Shown here in pieces: positions 60,406-64,000 of a DNA stretch of 64,000 bases. The stretch spans positions 1 to 64,000 of the forward strand of contig JOKI01000012.1 in assembly GCA_000722615.1 (NCBI GenBank). The letters run 5' to 3'. The notes beneath the pieces are model-generated. The model was not told the origin of the DNA and did no database searches. It was given only the letters and a program-made list of their open reading frames with translations. Position 1 is the first letter of the stretch. Every line of letters starts with the position of its first letter. Source of the DNA: Pseudorhizobium pelagicum (GTDB lineage Bacteria; Pseudomonadota; Alphaproteobacteria; Rhizobiales; Rhizobiaceae). The position numbers and the translations under genes were made by a program.

Positions 60406-60915
60406 TCATGCCGCCTTGATGTCGACCTTCCGCTCGCTCTGCTGTGCGTCGGCCGTCTTGGGCAGGGTGACCGTCAGGATGCCCTTCGAAAAGCCCGCTT
60501 CGATCCTGTCGCGGTCGATGCCGGCCGGCAGCGGGAAACTGCGCTGGAACGAGCCGTAGCGTCGCTCCGACACATGGTACTCCTTCTGCTTTTCTTCCTT
60601 TTCGTCCTGCTTTTCGCCGCGGATCGTCAGCATGCCATTGGAGACTTTGACCTCCAGGTTCTTCTCGTCGATTCCGGGGATTTCTGCGGTGATCTCGAAC
60701 TTCTCGTCCTTTTCGACGAGGTCGACCGCCGGCATCAACGTCCATCCCGGAGTCACCAGGGAGCGTCCGGAGAAGGGACGCCACGCCCCCGGCGTGAAAT
60801 CGTCAAACAGCCGGTCGATCTCGGCTCGAAGGGTTTCGAAGGGAGACCACAACCCGCCCGACGTCGCGGGCGTGCCGGTCTGCTCGTTCTTGATCGGTAA
60901 CTTGGCATCAGCCAT
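60406..60915 (-). CDS. Small heat-shock protein (Hsp20/alpha-crystallin family)
   Basis: 169 residues from ATG 60915 with GAGGAG eight bases upstream. N-terminal arm (ETLRAEIDRLFDDF), then alpha-crystallin domain about 55-150: PAVDLVEKDEKFEITAEIPG, NLEVKVSNGMLTIRGEK, YGSFQRSFPLPAGIDRDRI and the consensus FSKGILTVTLPK. An ATP-independent chaperone that holds unfolding proteins. Unlike the IbpA type common in rhizobia, it is preceded by a perfect FixK/FNR box and no ROSE-type leader is evident, so it is probably induced by low oxygen. Converges with the hybrid fixL gene. Confidence 0.93.
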   Translation of the reverse strand: MADAKLPIKNEQTGTPATSGGLWSPFETLRAEIDRLFDDFTPGAWRPFSGRSLVTPGWTLMPAVDLVEKDEKFEITAEIPGIDEKNLEVKVSNGMLTIRGEKQDEKEEKQKEYHVSERRYGSFQRSFPLPAGIDRDRIEAGFSKGILTVTLPKTADAQQSERKVDIKAA

Positions 60916-61039
60916 GGCTACACTCCTCATCACCAGTTGCGTTGACCTTGCCGGCCCATCGCCGGCAACGTCGGCGGCTACGGCAGTTTCGCCGCTCCGC
61001 CGCCGCCCGGCATGACAGCACAGGTGCAGAGGCTGCTCA

Positions 61040-61053
61040 TTGATGACGATCAA
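61040..61053 (-). promoter_or_regulatory. Perfect FixK/FNR anaerobox upstream of hsp20
   Basis: TTGAT-GACG-ATCAA, an exact match to TTGAT-N4-ATCAA. On the minus strand a TGTCAT (61012-61017) follows 22 bases after the box, placing the start near 61005, about 41 bases from the box centre and 90 bases before the hsp20 ATG. This is the arrangement for class II activation. Confidence 0.8.
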
Positions 61054-61137
61054 ACTCCGGGACGGCATGACCCCCAAAGGGGGAGACACACCATGAGCCC
61101 GTATTCCGCCGGTAGCACGCTGCCCCCCTGTCTGCCG

Positions 61138-62403
61138 TCAGCTTGCCTTCGCCAGACCCGCCTCCGTCGCCAGGATCCTGTCGAGTGCTGCAGTCATGCG
61201 GTCAACCTCTTCGATCGTATTGTAGTGCACCATCGAGACCCGCAGCATGCCGCCGTTGTCGGTGAGGCCGAGATATTCCGCCAGCCGGCGGGAGTGGAAA
61301 TCGCCGAAGCGGATGGCGATCTTCTCCTCATCCATCGCCCGGCAAATCTCGCCGGCCTCCCGGCCGTCGAAGCGGAAGGCGATGGTCGGAACGCGGCTGC
61401 TCTCGCGGTTCTGCGCCTGGCCGACGATCTGGCAGTCGTTGCGCGACCGCAGATAGCCGAGGAGGCGGTCGGCCAGGGCATTCTCCTGTGCCGTGATCGC
61501 GCCGTAAGCGGCCTCGATCCGCTGGCGGACCGTCCCCGTTTCGCCGGCCTGTTCGCCCAGCGCCACCAGATAGTCGACGATGCCGCAGGTCGAATAGGCA
61601 AGCTCGTAGTTGGGGTTGCCCGGCTCCAGCTTGCCCGGCACTTTGTCCTTGCCGTAGAAGTAGTGGTAGAGGGGATCGAGCTCGAGCAGCAGGTCGTGCT
61701 TGCCGTACATCAGCGCGTAATGAGGCCCATAGGTCTTGTAGAGGCTGAAGACGTAGTAATCGACGTCGAAGGCCTGGACGTCGACGGCCCGGTGCGGGGC
61801 ATAGGCGACCGCATCGACGCAGATCCTGGCGCCACGCTCATGGACGAAGTCGGCGATCTCGCGGATCGGATTGATCGAGCCGAGCAGGTTGGAGCAATGG
61901 GTGACGCAGACCAGCTTCGTGCGCTCGCTCATCAGCGGCGCCAGGTCGGAAAGCTCGAGTGCCATGCTCTCCTTGTTGAGCGGCCAGACCTTGAGAACCA
62001 CGCCGCGCTCCTGCAACCGGTCCCAGGGGCCGATATTGGATTCATGGTCAGCCACGGTGACGATGATCTCGTCGCCGGGTGAGAACTGGCTGTGCATGGC
62101 GCGCGCTAGGTTCTGCAGCAGCGCCGTCGTCGAATTGCCGAAGACGATCTCTTCCGGGCGGCGGGCGTTGACCAGGTGCATCGCGGCGGTGCGGGCTTCG
62201 TATAGCGCGCTGGCAGCCGCCTGGGAGACCTCATAGGAGCCGCCGATCTGGACGTTCTTTTCGATCAGGAAGGTGTTGATGCGGTCGAGCGCACCCTGGA
62301 GGATCTGCGATCCGCCAGCATTGTCGAAGAGGGTCCAGCCGCGGTTAAGGCCGGGAAACTGGCTGCGGACGAAGTCGAGGTTGAGCGGCGAATTGGTGGC
62401 CAT
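61138..62403 (-). CDS. Cysteine-desulfurase-like class V aminotransferase
   Basis: 421 residues from ATG 62403 (GGAGG nine bases upstream); an ATG at 62436 would add 11 residues. PLP fold type I: N-terminal FDNAGGSQILQGALDRI, FGNSTTALLQNLARAM, VTVADHESNIGPW with the ring-stacking His, VTHCSNLLGSI, ARICVDAVAYAPHRAVDV with the PLP Asp, FSLYKTYGPHYALMYG with the PLP Lys, and RFGDFHSRRLAEYLG in place of the usual active-site Cys loop. It matches the 'cysteine desulfurase-like' group rather than IscS/SufS. Immediately followed by an amino acid ABC transporter in the same direction, so the substrate may be an imported amino acid. Confidence 0.85.
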   Translation of the reverse strand: MATNSPLNLDFVRSQFPGLNRGWTLFDNAGGSQILQGALDRINTFLIEKNVQIGGSYEVSQAAASALYEARTAAMHLVNARRPEEIVFGNSTTALLQNLARAMHSQFSPGDEIIVTVADHESNIGPWDRLQERGVVLKVWPLNKESMALELSDLAPLMSERTKLVCVTHCSNLLGSINPIREIADFVHERGARICVDAVAYAPHRAVDVQAFDVDYYVFSLYKTYGPHYALMYGKHDLLLELDPLYHYFYGKDKVPGKLEPGNPNYELAYSTCGIVDYLVALGEQAGETGTVRQRIEAAYGAITAQENALADRLLGYLRSRNDCQIVGQAQNRESSRVPTIAFRFDGREAGEICRAMDEEKIAIRFGDFHSRRLAEYLGLTDNGGMLRVSMVHYNTIEEVDRMTAALDRILATEAGLAKAS

Positions 62404-62432
62404 CCTTGTGTCCTCCGGTGTGTTTTTCTTGT

Positions 62433-63182
62433 TCAATGATTGAGGACGGCGCGCAGGAAGCCGCGCGTCCGTTCTTCCCTGGGGGTGTCGAAGATCTCCG
62501 CCGGCGTCCCGATTTCCACAAGGCGGCCGCCGTCCATGAAGATCACCCGGTCGGCGACCTGGCGCGCAAAGCCCATTTCATGGGTGACGATCACCATGGT
62601 GACGCCGGTCCCGGCAAGCTTGCGCATGACGTCGAGAACCTCACCGACCATCTCCGGATCGAGCGCCGATGTCGGCTCGTCGAAGAGCAGCACCCGCGGC
62701 TCCATCGCCAGTGCGCGGGCAATCGCCACGCGCTGCTGCTGGCCCCCGGAGAGCTGTCCGGGAAATTTCTCCGCCTGTTCGGAAATGCCGACGCGGGCGA
62801 GCAGCTCGCGCGCCTTGCGCTCGGCCTCTGGAACCGTGCTCTTGCGCACCCGCATGGGCGCCAGCATGACGTTCTTCAGCACGCTCATGTGCGGGAAGAG
62901 ATTGAAGGACTGGAAGACCATGCCGACTTCGGCGCGAACCTTTGCTAGCGCCGGTCCCGGTTGCACGCGGATGCCGTCGACGGTGATCCGGCTCTCCTCG
63001 GCAAAGGCTTCGAGATGGTTGATGCAACGGATCAGCGTCGATTTGCCCGAGCCGGACGGCCCGATGACGCAGACGACCTCGCCTTCGGCAATGTCGAGGT
63101 CGATCCCGTGCAGGACGGTGAAATTGCCATAGGCCTTGGTCAGCCCGCGGACAGAAATGAGGGAACTGGCTTGCGTTTCCAT
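62433..63182 (-). CDS. Polar amino acid ABC transporter ATP-binding protein (GlnQ/HisP type)
   Basis: 249 residues from ATG 63182 with GAGGGAG upstream; the start overlaps the permease stop (TGATG). Walker [16 protein letters not shown]-loop [16 protein letters not shown], signature [18 protein letters not shown], Walker [16 protein letters not shown] and the switch His in [15 protein letters not shown]. Typical of importers for polar amino acids such as glutamine, cystine or histidine. In the same direction as the permease and binding-protein genes upstream and the desulfurase-like gene downstream (29-base gap). Confidence 0.95.
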   Translation of the reverse strand: METQASSLISVRGLTKAYGNFTVLHGIDLDIAEGEVVCVIGPSGSGKSTLIRCINHLEAFAEESRITVDGIRVQPGPALAKVRAEVGMVFQSFNLFPHMSVLKNVMLAPMRVRKSTVPEAERKARELLARVGISEQAEKFPGQLSGGQQQRVAIARALAMEPRVLLFDEPTSALDPEMVGEVLDVMRKLAGTGVTMVIVTHEMGFARQVADRVIFMDGGRLVEIGTPAEIFDTPREERTRGFLRAVLNH

Positions 63183-63853
63183 CAGCGGCTCCCTCGGCTG
63201 AAGTGCTTTTCGAGGCGGGCGACGACGGCGACCATCGGCCAGAGCAGCGCGATGTAGATCAGCGCCGCCCCGATCAGCGGCGTCGGATTGGCGGAAAGCG
63301 CCTGCGCCTGCGTCGCCTGCTTCAAGAGGTCCGGCATGGCGACCACGGAGGCAAGTGCGGTATCCTTCATCACGTTGATGCAGTTGTTGGTGAGCGGCGG
63401 AATGACGATGCGGATCGCCTGCGGCAGGATCACGTCGATCATCGTGTGCCGGTTGGAGAGGCCGAGCGCCGCAGACGCCTCGAACTGCCCGTGCGGAATG
63501 GCCTCGATCCCGGCGCGAAAGATCTCCGCCGTATAGGCGGCCGATACGAGCGACAGCGCGGTCACCGCCGACATGAAGGGCGACAGGCGGATGCCGACGA
63601 AGGGCAGCGCATAATAGACGACGATCAGCAGCACCAGCAGCGGGATCGAGCGGAAGATGTCGACATAGCCGCGGATCAGCAGCCTTGCGAAGGCGGGTGC
63701 ATAGAGCCGGCTGACGGCGAGAAACAGCCCGCCGGCAAGGCCGACGAGAATGCTGGTCACGCCGATCTGCAGCGTCACCACCAGCCCCCAGAGAAGCTGC
63801 GGCAGGCTGTCGACGAGCACCGGCACGTTGAAGAATGTATTGATCAGGTTCAT
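63182..63853 (-). CDS. Polar amino acid ABC transporter permease (HisM/GlnP type)
   Basis: 223 residues from ATG 63853. Five membrane segments; N-terminal [20 protein letters not shown] is the HEQRO-type permease signature region, and the coupling EAA loop reads [51 protein letters not shown] is conserved in the family. No second permease gene appears between it and the binding protein, so it probably works as a homodimer. Confidence 0.92.
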   Translation of the reverse strand: MNLINTFFNVPVLVDSLPQLLWGLVVTLQIGVTSILVGLAGGLFLAVSRLYAPAFARLLIRGYVDIFRSIPLLVLLIVVYYALPFVGIRLSPFMSAVTALSLVSAAYTAEIFRAGIEAIPHGQFEASAALGLSNRHTMIDVILPQAIRIVIPPLTNNCINVMKDTALASVVAMPDLLKQATQAQALSANPTPLIGAALIYIALLWPMVAVVARLEKHFSRGSR

Positions 63854-63917
63854 GCCGTTTGAGGCTCCCTTGGCAGCCCGGCGGAGCATGCTTGCCCCGC
63901 CGGATGCAGTTCAAGCC

Positions 63918-64000
63918 TTACTTGCCCTTCGGCATGTCGAGAACGGTGACGGTCGAGGTCGTATCCTCGGCCTTGGCGCCGAACCAGGTCTCATGCAGCT
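63918..64000 (-). CDS. C-terminal end of an ABC transporter substrate-binding protein
   Basis: Only the last 27 codons are in the window, reading leftwards to TAA at 63918-63920: ETWFGAKAEDTTSTVTVLD then MPKGK. A Trp-Phe-Gly at the end and the position 65 bases upstream of the amino acid permease gene fit a periplasmic amino acid binding protein. The fold cannot be confirmed from this fragment. Confidence 0.65.
   Translation of the reverse strand, partial: LHETWFGAKAEDTTSTVTVLDMPKGK

Noticed and set aside
62403..62436. Start of the desulfurase-like gene at 62436
   Set aside because: The internal ATG at 62403 has the GGAGG site; the extra 11 residues are Lys/Asn/Thr-rich and overlap the leader.

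Overview
The window is about 63% GC chromosomal DNA from an alphaproteobacterium, most likely Rhizobiaceae. Supporting evidence: a PodJ polarity factor of the rhizobial type (coiled coil, one membrane span, Sel1 repeats, peptidoglycan-binding end), several intergenic mosaic palindromes of the rhizobial RIME type, an OpgC-like glucan-modifying protein, and a FixL/FixK/FxkR-like oxygen-sensing cluster. I saw no rRNA, tRNA, CRISPR array or intact insertion sequence.

Layout. 1-5 kb: a TauE/SafE permease (cut by the edge) and podJ. 5.3-11.1 kb: a beta-oxidation operon (acyl-CoA dehydrogenase, thiolase, a small membrane protein, FadB-type bifunctional enzyme) behind a palindromic operator that overlaps its promoter. 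11.1-12.8 kb: repeats, a GIY-YIG protein, a strongly structured and unexplained region that may encode an RNA, and a cysteine-containing small protein. 12.8-16.5 kb: TetR regulator divergent from an EmrAB-type efflux pair, with two operators. 16.6-24 kb: two Crp/Fnr regulators, a solitary sigma-region-2-like small protein, MscS channel, LrgAB, an ArsR/AHSA1 pair and a BASS symporter.

24.1-31.7 kb is a uronate catabolic operon: GntR regulator, TRAP transporter (dctPQM), idonate-type dehydrogenase, mannonate dehydratase (UxuA) and fructuronate reductase (UxuB). 31.8-40.8 kb on the minus strand is an L-fucose-type operon: ribose-class ABC transporter, aldose dehydrogenase, lactonase, Zn-alcohol dehydrogenase, mutarotase, SDR and L-fuconate dehydratase. 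A second GntR gene and an altronate-dehydratase-family gene follow. The two GntR leaders share a 12-base operator element.

43-54.5 kb carries OpgC, a 1168-residue sodium-solute-symporter/hybrid histidine kinase, MscL, an aminotransferase, a UDP-glucose 4-epimerase and a CHASE2-GGDEF-EAL protein with a degenerate cyclase motif. 54.5-61.1 kb is the most coherent regulatory unit: an OmpR-type regulator (FxkR-like), a FixK-like Crp/Fnr protein and a hybrid FixL-like kinase whose second PAS domain retains the FixL heme histidine and distal arginine. They are flanked by pfkB, a GNAT-like protein and hsp20, and FixK/FNR-type boxes lie upstream of these flanking genes: perfect for hsp20, one mismatch for the GNAT-like gene, weak for pfkB. 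The window ends in a cysteine-desulfurase-like enzyme and a polar amino acid ABC transporter running off the edge.
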